From Pseudomonas putida (GTDB lineage Bacteria > Pseudomonadota > Gammaproteobacteria > Pseudomonadales > Pseudomonadaceae), in assembly GCF_001636055.1 (NCBI RefSeq), contig NZ_CP011789.1, positions 4,898,001 to 4,962,000 of the forward strand: 64,000 nucleotides of DNA, given 5' to 3'. The first letter of the stretch is position 1. Each line of letters starts with the position of its first letter. Of the stretch, positions 7,274 through 14,680 are shown one piece after another. The notes under the pieces are model-generated. The model was not told the origin of the DNA. It worked only from the letters and a program-made list of their open reading frames with translations, and searched no databases. The position numbers and the translations under genes were made by a program.

Positions 7274-7767
7274 GCCAGGTCCTCCGGGGCGATGTACTGG
7301 CTTTCATTGCCGGGCCCCGTGTCTGGACTGAAGCCCAGCCGGAGGCTGCCTGGCGGTTGGTCGGGCCAGTGCCATTGCAGTTCGCCCAGCAGCACCGGCT
7401 GGTCCCAGCGCACGCGCCAGCCAGCCCCGGCGAAGAACGCCCGTAAATTGCGGCTGGGCTCGACGAAGTCGAGCCCCCATAGCTGCTGGCGCAACAGGTC
7501 CATCAGTTGCGCGGCCAGCACACTGCCCTGCAGGCGTGCCTCGGGGTTGGCGGCATCGGGGGTGATGTCCGCCTCGAAGGTGGTGACCAGCACCGAGCGT
7601 CCATCCCTGGGCGCAGCATCGGCAGTCATGCGCACGATGCCATGGCGCAACGCAGGCAATGCCGGGGCATGTCCTACTTCCGTATAGGCATCGACCGATG
7701 CCAGCTCCGGAATCGCCTCTCGAATCGTTGCGGTCAAGGCCGCATGCAAGGTGGCCAGTTCGCTCAT
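7270..7767 (-). CDS. Conserved tailocin protein of unknown function (PA0615-like position)
   Basis: A 165-residue protein between holin and spike genes, the slot of PA0615 in the R2 pyocin. It starts [21 protein letters not shown] at ATG 7767 with an AGGAG site 8 nt upstream; an in-frame extension to 8016 would cover the whole holin gene and is rejected. No signal peptide or membrane segment is evident. The C-terminal half is rich in Trp and ends near [12 protein letters not shown]. The conserved place suggests a baseplate or assembly role, but no function is claimed. Confidence 0.8.
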   Translation of the reverse strand: MSELATLHAALTATIREAIPELASVDAYTEVGHAPALPALRHGIVRMTADAAPRDGRSVLVTTFEADITPDAANPEARLQGSVLAAQLMDLLRQQLWGLDFVEPSRNLRAFFAGAGWRVRWDQPVLLGELQWHWPDQPPGSLRLGFSPDTGPGNESQYIAPEDLA

Positions 7768-7778
7768 GTGCCGCACTC

Positions 7779-8102
7779 CTATCGTTCGTCCTTCAAACCA
7801 AGGCGCCTGGCTGCCCAGCGTTCGTAGAGGCCGATGGCCACATCGGCCCCCGCCATCGCGGTCAGGCACCCGAAGGCGCTGGCGCTCCAGATCGACATGC
7901 CACTGGCATACAGCAGCATCACCGTCGACACCCCGCAGACCATGCAAGCCCCCGAGCGCAGCGCCAGCCGCCGCAGCAGCGACCAGCCTCGGGCACCGGC
8001 CTTGTCGGCCCGCCACATCTCGCCGGAAAGCCCTCCCAGCAATGCCAGGACGATCACCAGCCAGAGCGGCATCTCCAGCAACGCCTGTTGCTCGTTCGTC
8101 AC
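7779..8102 (-). CDS. Tailocin holin
   Basis: A 107-residue membrane protein with three hydrophobic stretches at about residues 11-29 (MPLWLVIVLALLGGLSG), 51-68 (CMVCGVSTVMLLYASG) and 70-90 (IWSASAFGCLTAMAGADVAI), and a basic C-terminus (RRLGLKDER). This is the layout of pyocin and phage holins that open the inner membrane so that endolysin can release the particles. GTG 8102 is chosen because AGGAGA and AGGAC stretches lie just upstream; an earlier ATG at 8168 lacks a site and would add a hydrophilic leader. It is the first structural or lysis gene after the late promoter; the lysozyme gene is probably past the left edge. Confidence 0.85.
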   Translation of the reverse strand: MTNEQQALLEMPLWLVIVLALLGGLSGEMWRADKAGARGWSLLRRLALRSGACMVCGVSTVMLLYASGMSIWSASAFGCLTAMAGADVAIGLYERWAARRLGLKDER

Positions 8103-8124
8103 TGTCCTGTCTCCTGTGTCATGG

Positions 8125-8272
8125 CCACCGGCGAGTGCCGGTGGATCCCTTGCCGTATAACGCGGCATTCCAAAAGGCCCGTCCGTGCAGGCCCTTCAGT
8201 AATGCGTTGTCGAACCGTCGGTCACATCTGGTGACACCGACCGGTTCCGCTTCAAATTTGTGACTCCGACCG
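8125..8272 (-). repeat. Late-transcript leader with hairpin and direct repeats
   Basis: The ~300-nt untranslated stretch between the late promoter and the holin has no convincing gene. It holds an 8-bp perfect hairpin (CCACCGGC / GCCGGTGG, 8125-8144) just before the holin ribosome site and two copies of a 13-nt element, GTGACACCGACCG (8231-8243) and GTGACTCCGACCG (8260-8272), with an imperfect inverted GTCGGTCAC copy at about 8218-8226. These could be regulator sites or RNA structure controlling holin translation; function is unknown. Confidence 0.4.
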
Positions 8273-8406
8273 CGGCCACCTGCCCGCCGGATAACTGATC
8301 GTGGTGCTTTACGCTGCACACCCGGGCCAGTTGCCAACCCTCTGAACAGTCAAGGCCTGTTCATCGCTGCCTGTGTAACAACCGGTTGCTGTCCGGCTTG
8401 AGATAC

Positions 8407-8435
8407 AGGCTATGCACTGATGCATATGCAGTCAA
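8407..8435 (-). promoter_or_regulatory. Probable tailocin late promoter
   Basis: On the minus strand TTGACT (8430-8435) and TAGCCT (8407-8412) are spaced by 17 nt. The -35 hexamer is good and the -10 is weak. ATGCAT-type sites overlap both elements, fitting a repressed promoter. It would give a leader of about 300 nt before the holin. Confidence 0.5.
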
Positions 8436-8480
8436 TGCATTTTTGAAAAAATTTATGCATGAGGAGTTGCTTAAATGCAT
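8412..8480. promoter_or_regulatory. Cluster of ATGCAT operator-like sites
   Basis: Within 70 nt there are four exact ATGCAT palindromes (8420-8425, 8435-8440, 8455-8460, 8475-8480) plus ATGCAC (8412) and ATGCAG (8426) near-copies; another exact copy is at 8593-8598. The first group forms a larger imperfect palindrome, TGCACTGATGCAT paired with ATGCAGTCAATGCA, centred in the promoter spacer. The same hexamer recurs at the repressor start. Binding by the adjacent repressor is an inference. Confidence 0.55.
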
Positions 8481-8598
8481 GAAGGCCTTGTCGGGTATGG
8501 CTTGTAGGGCTTTTCAGAGAGCCTAAAAATTTTGTAGGCCGGGTAGAGTTTGTGGCGACGGGGATGAAAGGCGGGAGGCGGGGATATTTCGTATGCAT

Positions 8599-8626
8599 GA
8601 AAAAACCCGCCGAAGCGGGTTTTTAT
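8599..8626. terminator. Terminator of the repressor gene (bidirectional)
   Basis: A 7-bp stem AACCCGC / GCGGGTT with a 4-nt loop has A-runs on the left and T-runs on the right, so it can end transcripts in both directions. It lies 17 nt beyond the repressor stop, between that gene and the operator cluster. The stretch 8481-8598 to its left shows no gene. Confidence 0.75.
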
Positions 8627-8642
8627 ACAGCGGATTTGCGGG

Positions 8643-9377
8643 TCAGCGTGCGTACATGCCCCACCAGAAGACATGCCCGAGCAGGCTGATCTGCTCTTCC
8701 TGCATCTGCTGGAAACTGTAGTCTTCGTCGGGATGTTCATCGCGGTTGAAGCTGCGCAGGCGTATGCCGGTGGGCAGGCGATAGACCTGCTTCACCCGCA
8801 GCTGGCCATTGTGGTTGATGGCGTAGAGATCGCCATCGATGATGTCGCCAATGGCACATTTGCCGGTGTTGACGCCGACCGTCGCACCATCGCGTAGCAC
8901 CGGCAGCATGCTGTTGCCGCGCACCGTGACGCACTTGGCCTGGTCGAACTGCACACCATTGTGGCGCAGGCTGCGCTTGCCGAAACGCAGGCGCGCGCGC
9001 TCGCTTTCCTCGATGACGAATCTTCCTGATCCTGCTGCCAATTCGACCTCTCGAAGAAATGGAACGGACACCTCGTCATCCTCGACGGGGGTTTCATCGT
9101 CCCACAGGCTGATGTCGCTCAGGTCCACATGACCATGCATGGGCTGCGCTTCGCGGGACTCACCCAGCTCTATGCGGCCACGCAACTGATCGGTGCTCAC
9201 GCCGAAGTATTCGGCGATCCTGGAGACATGCTTGTCTGACGGATCGACAATTTTCTCGCTGAGGATCCGAGACAGGGTGGATTGCGGTACGCCCGTGCGC
9301 CGGTGCAGCTCCGTCGGGGACAGGCCGTGGCGATCGAGCAGTTCTCTGAGTACAGTGGCTACGTTGCGCTTTTGCAT
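8643..9377 (-). CDS. Tailocin repressor, LexA/CI-like self-cleaving (PrtR-type)
   Basis: A 244-residue repressor with an N-terminal helix-turn-helix (residues ~21-41, SPTELHRRTGVPQSTLSRIL) and a C-terminal S24 peptidase domain. The cleavage site is the Ala115-Gly116 pair in VELAAGSG, and the catalytic dyad is Ser156 (in GNSMLP) and Lys196 (in LRVKQV). Proteins of this class are inactivated by RecA during DNA damage, so tailocin genes should be SOS-induced. ATG 9377 is chosen; ATG 9386, three codons earlier, is equally possible because neither has a good ribosome site and both lie in an ATGCAT context. No PrtN-like activator gene is seen, so control may rest on this repressor alone. Confidence 0.9.
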   Translation of the reverse strand: MQKRNVATVLRELLDRHGLSPTELHRRTGVPQSTLSRILSEKIVDPSDKHVSRIAEYFGVSTDQLRGRIELGESREAQPMHGHVDLSDISLWDDETPVEDDEVSVPFLREVELAAGSGRFVIEESERARLRFGKRSLRHNGVQFDQAKCVTVRGNSMLPVLRDGATVGVNTGKCAIGDIIDGDLYAINHNGQLRVKQVYRLPTGIRLRSFNRDEHPDEDYSFQQMQEEQISLLGHVFWWGMYAR

Positions 9378-9380
9378 AAA

Positions 9381-9419
9381 ATGCATATTGCTGCAGATCG
9401 ATGGGAAATGCAAATGCAT
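9381..9419. promoter_or_regulatory. ATGCAT sites at the repressor start
   Basis: Two exact ATGCAT copies (9381-9386 and 9414-9419) flank the likely repressor promoter region, with TTTGCAT-like half sites next to them. The first overlaps the alternative repressor start codon. This placement suggests autoregulation by the same protein that would bind the late-promoter cluster. No convincing -10/-35 pair could be fixed here. Confidence 0.45.
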
Positions 9420-9441
9420 ACAGCGCGCCCTGCACACGCGA

Positions 9442-9882
9442 TCATTCAGGGATACCCGTCACCGCGTGCACCGCCCGCATCGCGCAAGGCGGACGCGCGC
9501 CCAGCGGTTCGATCTGCTCGCACTTGCGCAGCAACGGCAATGCGTCGCTGAACTTGATTGCAGCGACAGTCTCGGCATGCTGCTGAGACAGGAAACAGTG
9601 CTCGAAGCGATAGGCCGCATACACATCGGCCTGCACCGGCTCATTGTCATAGACTTCACTCACGATCTCCCGCAGCAACTGGCGGGTCGGCTCGTCAAGC
9701 TTGGTCGGTATCCCCTGCAGCAACTGCTCCCGCGGTGTCCCGTCAGCCCGTGCCTGGACGACATGCCGCGAAGCCTCTATCGACGCCTGCATACCCTGCG
9801 GGAAAGGGCACTGTGCAGCCGCCATGACCGGTAACGGCAGGCTCAAGCCTGCGACCATCAGATAAAACGCCACCCTTGGCAT
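9442..9882 (-). CDS. Small exported protein of unknown function
   Basis: A 146-residue protein with an N-terminal signal peptide (VAFYLMVAGLSLPLPVMAAA, cleavage probably after the AAA at ~24) and four cysteines in the mature part, suggesting disulfides in the periplasm. The rest is mostly helical and charged. ATG 9882 has a GAGGAA site 4 nt upstream. It lies between the tailocin repressor and mutS in the direction of the tailocin but about 65 nt upstream of the repressor start. I do not recognise a family; it may be a chromosomal neighbour of mutS and not part of the island. Confidence 0.7.
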   Translation of the reverse strand: MPRVAFYLMVAGLSLPLPVMAAAQCPFPQGMQASIEASRHVVQARADGTPREQLLQGIPTKLDEPTRQLLREIVSEVYDNEPVQADVYAAYRFEHCFLSQQHAETVAAIKFSDALPLLRKCEQIEPLGARPPCAMRAVHAVTGIPE

Positions 9883-10029
9883 GGAATTCCTCGTGCTGTA
9901 TTCGGGCCTGTCCGGAAAATCGACAAATCATAGCGGTGCCCTGCCCTTTGTGTCCTGCAGCAGGCGAAAAAAGCCTGTACCATTGCGGGTTTCGAAATTG
10001 CCACCAGACCACCTGTTTCAAGGCCCTGA

Positions 10030-12600
10030 ATGTCTGATCTCTCCGCACACACGCCAATGATGCAACAGTACTGGAAGCTGAAGAACCAGCATCCAGACCA
10101 GCTGATGTTCTACCGCATGGGCGACTTCTACGAAATCTTCTACGAAGATGCGAAGAAAGCCGCGAAACTGCTGGACATCACCCTGACCGCACGCGGTCAG
10201 TCGGCGGGCCAGTCGATCCCCATGTGCGGGATTCCGTTCCACTCGCTGGAAGGCTACCTGGCCAAGCTGGTCAAGCTCGGCGAATCGGTGGTGATCTGCG
10301 AGCAGATCGGCGACCCGGCCACCAGCAAGGGCCCGGTTGAGCGCCAGGTAGTGCGTATCATCACGCCGGGTACGGTCAGCGACGAGGCGCTGCTCGACGA
10401 GCGCCGCGACAACCTGATCGCCGCCCTGCTGGGTGACGAACGCTTGTTCGGCCTCGCTGTGCTGGACATCACCAGCGGCAGCTTCACCGTGCAGGAGATC
10501 AAGGGCTGGGAAAACCTGCTTGCCGAACTCGAGCGCATCAACCCGGTGGAGCTGTTGATTCCCGACGACTGGCCCCAGGGCCTGCCGGCAGAGAAGCGCC
10601 CGGGAGCGCGCCGTCGGGCTCCGTGGGACTTCGATCGTGACTCGGCGCGCAAGAGTCTGTGCCGGCAGTTCGCGACCCAGGACCTCAAGGGCTTCGGCTG
10701 CGACAAGCTGACCCTGGCCATCGGCGCCGCCGGCTGCCTGCTGACCTACGCCAAGGAAACCCAGCGCACCAGCCTGCCGCATCTGCGCAGCCTGCGCCAT
10801 GAGCGCATGGATGACACGGTGATTCTCGACGGCGCCAGCCGCCGCAACCTCGAGCTGGACATCAACCTGGCCGGTGGCCGCGACAACACGCTGCAGTCGG
10901 TCATCGACCGCTGCCAGACAGCGATGGCCAGCCGCCTGCTGAGCCGCTGGCTGAACCGCCCGCTGCGCGACCTGAAAGTCCTGCAGGCACGCCAGGATTC
11001 GATTCGCTGCTTCCTCGACGGCTACCGTTTCGAGAAGCTGCAGCCGCAACTCAAGGAAATCGGTGATATCGAGCGGATTCTCGCCCGTATCGGCCTGCGC
11101 AACGCCCGCCCACGTGATCTGGCACGCCTGCGCGATGCCCTTGGCGCCCTGCCCGAACTGCAGAACGCCATGGCCGAGCTCGAGGCCCCCCACCTGGCCC
11201 GCCTGGCGGCGATCACCGGCACCTACCCGGAGCTGGCCAGCCTGCTGGAGCGGGCAATCATCGACAACCCGCCTGCGGTGATCCGCGACGGCGGCGTGCT
11301 CAAGACCGGCTACGACAGCGAACTCGACGAACTGCTGGCCATGAGCGAGAATGCCGGTCAGTTCCTGATCGACCTCGAAGCCCGTGAGAAAGCCCGCACC
11401 GGGCTTGCCAATCTCAAGGTCGGCTACAACCGTGTGCATGGCTATTTCATCGAGCTGCCCACCAAACAAGCCGAACAAGCGCCGGGCGACTATATCCGCC
11501 GCCAGACGCTCAAGGGCGCCGAGCGCTTCATCACGCCTGAACTCAAGGCGTTCGAAGACAAGGCGTTGTCGGCCAAGAGCCGCGCCCTGGCCCGCGAGAA
11601 GATGCTCTACGATGCACTGCTCGAGACCTTGATCAGCCACCTCGCGCCGTTGCAGGACAGCGCTGCGGCGCTGGCCGAACTGGACGTGTTGAGCAACCTC
11701 GCCGAGCGCGCACTGACCCTGGACCTGAACTGCCCGAGCTTCGTCGACGAGCCGTGCCTGCGCATCGAGCAAGGGCGTCATCCAGTGGTCGAGCAGGTAC
11801 TGACCACGCCGTTCGTGGCCAACGACCTGGGCCTGGACAACAACACCCGCATGCTGATCATCACCGGTCCGAACATGGGCGGTAAATCCACCTATATGCG
11901 CCAGACCGCATTGATCGTGCTGATGGCGCATATCGGCAGCTTCGTGCCGGCAGCGCGCTGCGAACTGTCGCTGGTGGACCGCATCTTCACCCGCATCGGG
12001 TCCAGCGACGACCTGGCCGGCGGCCGCTCGACCTTCATGGTAGAGATGAGCGAGACCGCCAACATCCTGCACAATGCCACCGACCGTAGCCTGGTACTGA
12101 TGGACGAGGTCGGCCGCGGCACCAGTACCTTCGACGGCCTGTCGCTGGCCTGGGCCGCTGCCGAACGTCTGGCGCAGTTGCGCGCCTACACCCTGTTCGC
12201 CACCCACTACTTCGAACTGACCGTACTGCCGGACAGCGAGCCGCTGGTGGCCAACGTGCACCTGAACGCCACCGAGCACAACGAGCGTATCGTGTTCCTG
12301 CACCATGTGCTGCCAGGCCCCGCCAGCCAGAGCTATGGCCTGGCAGTGGCGCAACTGGCGGGCGTGCCGTCGCAAGTCATCCTGCGCGCTCGCGAACACC
12401 TGGGCCGCCTGGAAACCGCCAGCCTGCCCCACGAGGCGCCGGTGACCAAAGCCAAGGGCGAACCGCACGTGCCGCACCAGAGCGACCTGTTCGCCAGCCT
12501 GCCCCACCCGGTCATCGAGAAGCTGGGCAAGCTGGCACTGGACGACATGACGCCTCGCCAAGCTATCGAAATGCTATATCAACTGAAAAACCTGTTATAA
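10030..12600 (+). CDS. mutS: DNA mismatch repair protein MutS
   Basis: An 856-residue mismatch sensor that slides on DNA as a clamp and recruits MutL. The mismatch-wedging F-x-E motif is at Phe33-Tyr34-Glu35 (MGDFYEIF), the Walker A motif GPNMGGKST at residues 613-621, and the Walker B/signature region follows with [15 protein letters not shown]. The C-terminal tail ([15 protein letters not shown]) is the tetramerisation tail. Length equals that of other pseudomonads. It starts 147 nt from the divergent small exported protein gene. The stretch of opposite-strand reading frame covering this gene is a codon-bias shadow. Tailocin insertion beside mutS is common in fluorescent pseudomonads. Confidence 0.98.
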   Translation: MSDLSAHTPMMQQYWKLKNQHPDQLMFYRMGDFYEIFYEDAKKAAKLLDITLTARGQSAGQSIPMCGIPFHSLEGYLAKLVKLGESVVICEQIGDPATSKGPVERQVVRIITPGTVSDEALLDERRDNLIAALLGDERLFGLAVLDITSGSFTVQEIKGWENLLAELERINPVELLIPDDWPQGLPAEKRPGARRRAPWDFDRDSARKSLCRQFATQDLKGFGCDKLTLAIGAAGCLLTYAKETQRTSLPHLRSLRHERMDDTVILDGASRRNLELDINLAGGRDNTLQSVIDRCQTAMASRLLSRWLNRPLRDLKVLQARQDSIRCFLDGYRFEKLQPQLKEIGDIERILARIGLRNARPRDLARLRDALGALPELQNAMAELEAPHLARLAAITGTYPELASLLERAIIDNPPAVIRDGGVLKTGYDSELDELLAMSENAGQFLIDLEAREKARTGLANLKVGYNRVHGYFIELPTKQAEQAPGDYIRRQTLKGAERFITPELKAFEDKALSAKSRALAREKMLYDALLETLISHLAPLQDSAAALAELDVLSNLAERALTLDLNCPSFVDEPCLRIEQGRHPVVEQVLTTPFVANDLGLDNNTRMLIITGPNMGGKSTYMRQTALIVLMAHIGSFVPAARCELSLVDRIFTRIGSSDDLAGGRSTFMVEMSETANILHNATDRSLVLMDEVGRGTSTFDGLSLAWAAAERLAQLRAYTLFATHYFELTVLPDSEPLVANVHLNATEHNERIVFLHHVLPGPASQSYGLAVAQLAGVPSQVILRAREHLGRLETASLPHEAPVTKAKGEPHVPHQSDLFASLPHPVIEKLGKLALDDMTPRQAIEMLYQLKNLL

Positions 12601-12620
12601 CGGCCAGCCGCGCAAGCTGG

Positions 12621-12626
12621 TAGAAT
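12621..12626 (+). promoter_or_regulatory. Candidate -10 element for fdxA
   Basis: TAGAAT in the context GGTAGAATCCGCC lies 111 nt before the fdxA start, with no good -35 element visible. The leader also has a CTGCAGG/CCTGCAG inverted repeat (12646-12671 area). Confidence 0.3.
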
Positions 12627-12736
12627 CCGCCGCGGTTTGCCGGAGCTGCAGGTTATTAGCCTGGCCTGCAGCCAATGTGAACCGCGCTGCCCTGGAAGGA
12701 AGGGCACGCTGCCGTCGCCTGAGGAGAAAATTAGAA

Positions 12737-13060
12737 ATGACCTTCGTCGTCACCGACAACTGCATCAAATGCAAGTACACCGACTGCGTGGAAGTCTGTC
12801 CGGTGGACTGCTTCTACGAAGGCCCGAATTTCCTGGTCATTCACCCGGACGAGTGCATCGACTGTGCGCTGTGCGAGCCCGAGTGCCCGGCACAGGCCAT
12901 TTTCTCGGAGGACGAAGTGCCTGCGGGGATGGAGAACTTCCTCGAGCTCAACGCCGAGCTGGCTGAGATATGGCCGAACATCACCGAGCGTAAGGATCCC
13001 CTGCCGGACGCTGAAGAATGGGATGGCAAGCCAGGCAAGATCGCTGATCTGGAGCGCTGA
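12737..13060 (+). CDS. fdxA: Seven-iron ferredoxin FdxA
   Basis: A 107-residue soluble electron carrier of the Azotobacter ferredoxin I type. Cysteines at 9, 12, 17, 21, 25, 40, 43, 46 and 50 provide ligands for one [3Fe-4S] and one [4Fe-4S] cluster; the CxxC-x4-C-x3-CP and CxxCxxCxxxCP motifs are both intact. The C-terminal half is an acidic tail ending [13 protein letters not shown] 12737 follows a GAGGAG site; an in-frame ATG at 12677 lies in the leader and is rejected. It sits between mutS and rsmZ/rpoS as in other pseudomonads and is probably a single-gene transcript, since it has a terminator at once downstream. Confidence 0.96.
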   Translation: MTFVVTDNCIKCKYTDCVEVCPVDCFYEGPNFLVIHPDECIDCALCEPECPAQAIFSEDEVPAGMENFLELNAELAEIWPNITERKDPLPDAEEWDGKPGKIADLER

Positions 13061-13074
13061 TCGCTGCAGTGACG

Positions 13075-13100
13075 AAAAAAGGCCCGCAAGGGCCTTTTTT
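13075..13100 (+). terminator. fdxA terminator
   Basis: A 5-bp GC stem (GGCCC / GGGCC with GCAA loop) extended by six A-T pairs, with T-run on the + strand and A-run upstream, begins 14 nt after the fdxA stop. It is symmetrical and may also stop transcripts coming from rsmZ on the other strand. Confidence 0.85.
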
Positions 13101-13150
13101 GTGCCTGGCATTCGAGCTCATGCAAGCCCGAGCGAGGAGAAATCGCAGGC

Positions 13151-13284
13151 AAAAAAAAGGGGCGGTTTGACCCGCCCACATTTTTTCCGTAGTCCCTGCT
13201 TGTCCCATTCATCATCCTGATGAATCGCATCCTGCGATGTCCTTGGCGATCATCCTTGAAAGCCTGTGCCAGTCCGTCGGCACA
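13151..13284 (-). ncRNA. rsmZ: Small regulatory RNA RsmZ
   Basis: On the minus strand this ~130-nt segment carries eight GGA motifs, many displayed in hairpin loops: TGTGCC-GACGGACT-GGCACA at the 5' end, ATCGC-AGGA-TGCGAT and TTCATC-AGGAT-GATGAA in the middle, and a GGGCGG / CCGCCC terminator with eight T at the 3' end. This is the design of RsmZ, which soaks up RsmA/CsrA proteins and frees their target mRNAs for translation. Location between fdxA and rpoS is the known place of rsmZ in pseudomonads, and a GacA-type site lies upstream. The 5' end is set from the -10 element and could be off by a few nt. Confidence 0.92.
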
Positions 13285-13290
13285 CTTCAG

Positions 13291-13296
13291 ATACTA
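13291..13296 (-). promoter_or_regulatory. rsmZ -10 element
   Basis: TAGTAT on the minus strand lies 6 nt before the predicted first RNA base. No strong -35 is seen, which fits a promoter that needs GacA. Confidence 0.6.
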
Positions 13297-13456
13297 GCGA
13301 TTTCCCCAGCGCGAGCAACCTGCGCACCTCACAAGATGCTACAACTGACACATTTGCAAATATCAAAAAAATCCATGATTTTCAGAGAGTTAAGAAAATA
13401 TCGTTGCTGAAAAAGGCAATTGTTTACTCTTGGTGGTAGCGAAGGCTTACACCACG

Positions 13457-13474
13457 AGTAAGCGATCTCTTACA
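13457..13474 (-). promoter_or_regulatory. GacA upstream activating site of rsmZ
   Basis: TGTAAG-AG-AT-CG-CTTACT on the minus strand matches the known TGTAAG-N6-CTTACA palindrome at 11 of 12 arm positions, with the central AT also kept. It lies about 180 nt upstream of the RsmZ start, the distance described for rsmZ promoters. The region between it and the -10 is AT-rich. Confidence 0.85.
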
Positions 13475-13514
13475 CGCCAAGCAACAGCGCTAGCAGGTTG
13501 AACAATTTCCCAGG

Positions 13515-13545
13515 CAAAAAAATGCCCCGAGGTCATCGGGGCATT
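13515..13545 (-). terminator. rpoS terminator
   Basis: A 10-bp stem AATGCCCCGA / TCGGGGCATT with a 5-nt loop is followed on the minus strand by seven T. It begins about 18 nt after the rpoS stop and separates rpoS from the GacA site of rsmZ. Confidence 0.88.
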
Positions 13546-13563
13546 CTGTTTGCGCGCAGCAGC

Positions 13564-14571
13564 TTATTGGAACAGCGACTCGCTGGACAGGCCGTTCTTT
13601 TCCAGGATCTCACGCAGACGCTTGAGCCCCTCCACCTGGATCTGCCGTACACGCTCACGGGTGAGGCCAATCTCCAGGCCAACATCCTCAAGCGTACTGC
13701 TCTCATGGCCACGCAGACCGAAACGGCGAATCACCACCTCCCGCTGCTTGTCGGTCAGCTCGCCCAACCATTGGTCGATGCTCTGCGACAGGTCGTCGTC
13801 CTGCAGCAACTCACACGGATCGGTGGGGCGGTCATCGGTAAGGGTGTCGAGCAGCGTCTTGTCCGAATCCGGGCCCAAGGACACGTCGACCGAGGAGACA
13901 CGCTCGTTGAGCCCAAGCATGCGCTTGACCTCAGCCACTGGTTTCTCCAGCAGCCCGGCAATTTCTTCGGGGGACGGCTCATGGTCGAGCTTCTGGGTGA
14001 GCTCGCGCGCAGCGCGCAGGTAGACGTTGAGCTCCTTGACCACGTGGATCGGCAGGCGAATGGTGCGGGTCTGGTTCATGATCGCCCGTTCGATGGTCTG
14101 GCGGATCCACCAGGTCGCGTAGGTCGAGAAACGGAAGCCGCGCTCCGGATCGAACTTCTCCACGGCGCGGATCAACCCCAGGTTGCCCTCCTCGATCAAG
14201 TCGAGCAGCGACAGGCCGCGATTGACGTAGCGGCGGGCAATCTTAACGACCAAACGCAGGTTGCTTTCGATCATGCGTTTGCGGCCGGCCGGGTCGCCCT
14301 TCTGCGACAGGCGCGCGAAGTGCACTTCCTCTTCCGGGGAGAGCAATGGCGAGAAACCGATTTCGTTGAGGTACAGCTGCGTGGCGTCGAGCGCACGGCT
14401 GTAATCGATGTACTTGTGCTGCTTGAGCGATGAGCCCGTTTTGGCCCTGGTCCGAACCGAAGGTACAGCAGGTTCGTCTGACACCACATCCGTTTCCAAA
14501 ACGATACCTGTCTCCATCAAGAGGAGGTCATCGTCGATGTCAAACTCCGGCACTTCTTTGCTGAGAGCCAT
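13564..14571 (-). CDS. rpoS: Stationary-phase sigma factor RpoS
   Basis: A 335-residue group 2 sigma-70 protein. Region 1.2 begins near [20 protein letters not shown], region 2 contains the -10 recognition and melting helix ([20 protein letters not shown]), region 3 carries [20 protein letters not shown], and region 4 has the -35 recognition helix ([20 protein letters not shown]). The acidic N-terminus is normal for Pseudomonas RpoS. ATG 14571 has an AAAGGA site 8 nt upstream. It is the last gene of the ispF-to-rpoS operon but mainly transcribed from a promoter inside nlpD, where a PsrA-type site is seen. RsmZ, on the same strand just downstream, belongs to the Gac/Rsm pathway. Confidence 0.98.
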   Translation of the reverse strand: MALSKEVPEFDIDDDLLLMETGIVLETDVVSDEPAVPSVRTRAKTGSSLKQHKYIDYSRALDATQLYLNEIGFSPLLSPEEEVHFARLSQKGDPAGRKRMIESNLRLVVKIARRYVNRGLSLLDLIEEGNLGLIRAVEKFDPERGFRFSTYATWWIRQTIERAIMNQTRTIRLPIHVVKELNVYLRAARELTQKLDHEPSPEEIAGLLEKPVAEVKRMLGLNERVSSVDVSLGPDSDKTLLDTLTDDRPTDPCELLQDDDLSQSIDQWLGELTDKQREVVIRRFGLRGHESSTLEDVGLEIGLTRERVRQIQVEGLKRLREILEKNGLSSESLFQ

Positions 14572-14680
14572 TGTTATAGTCCTTTGCTGAGTTCGAACCT
14601 CAGACTCTAGCGGCGCCTGATTCCCTGGCAGCGCTAAAGCCTGTCCCCTTTACGTCTTCAGGAACAGGCTGGTGCAACAA

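Noticed and set aside
7270..8016. N-terminal extension of the PA0615-like gene to 8016
   Set aside because: The extra 83 residues lie over the holin gene, and a clear AGGAG site supports ATG 7767.
1..9437. Complete prophage
   Set aside because: No capsid, terminase, portal, integrase or replication genes are seen; the order matches R-type pyocins. The left part of the island is outside the window, so this holds only for what is visible.
10018..12561. 847-codon open frame opposite mutS
   Set aside because: Antisense shadow caused by GC-rich third positions; composition lacks any domain pattern and mutS is complete on the other strand.
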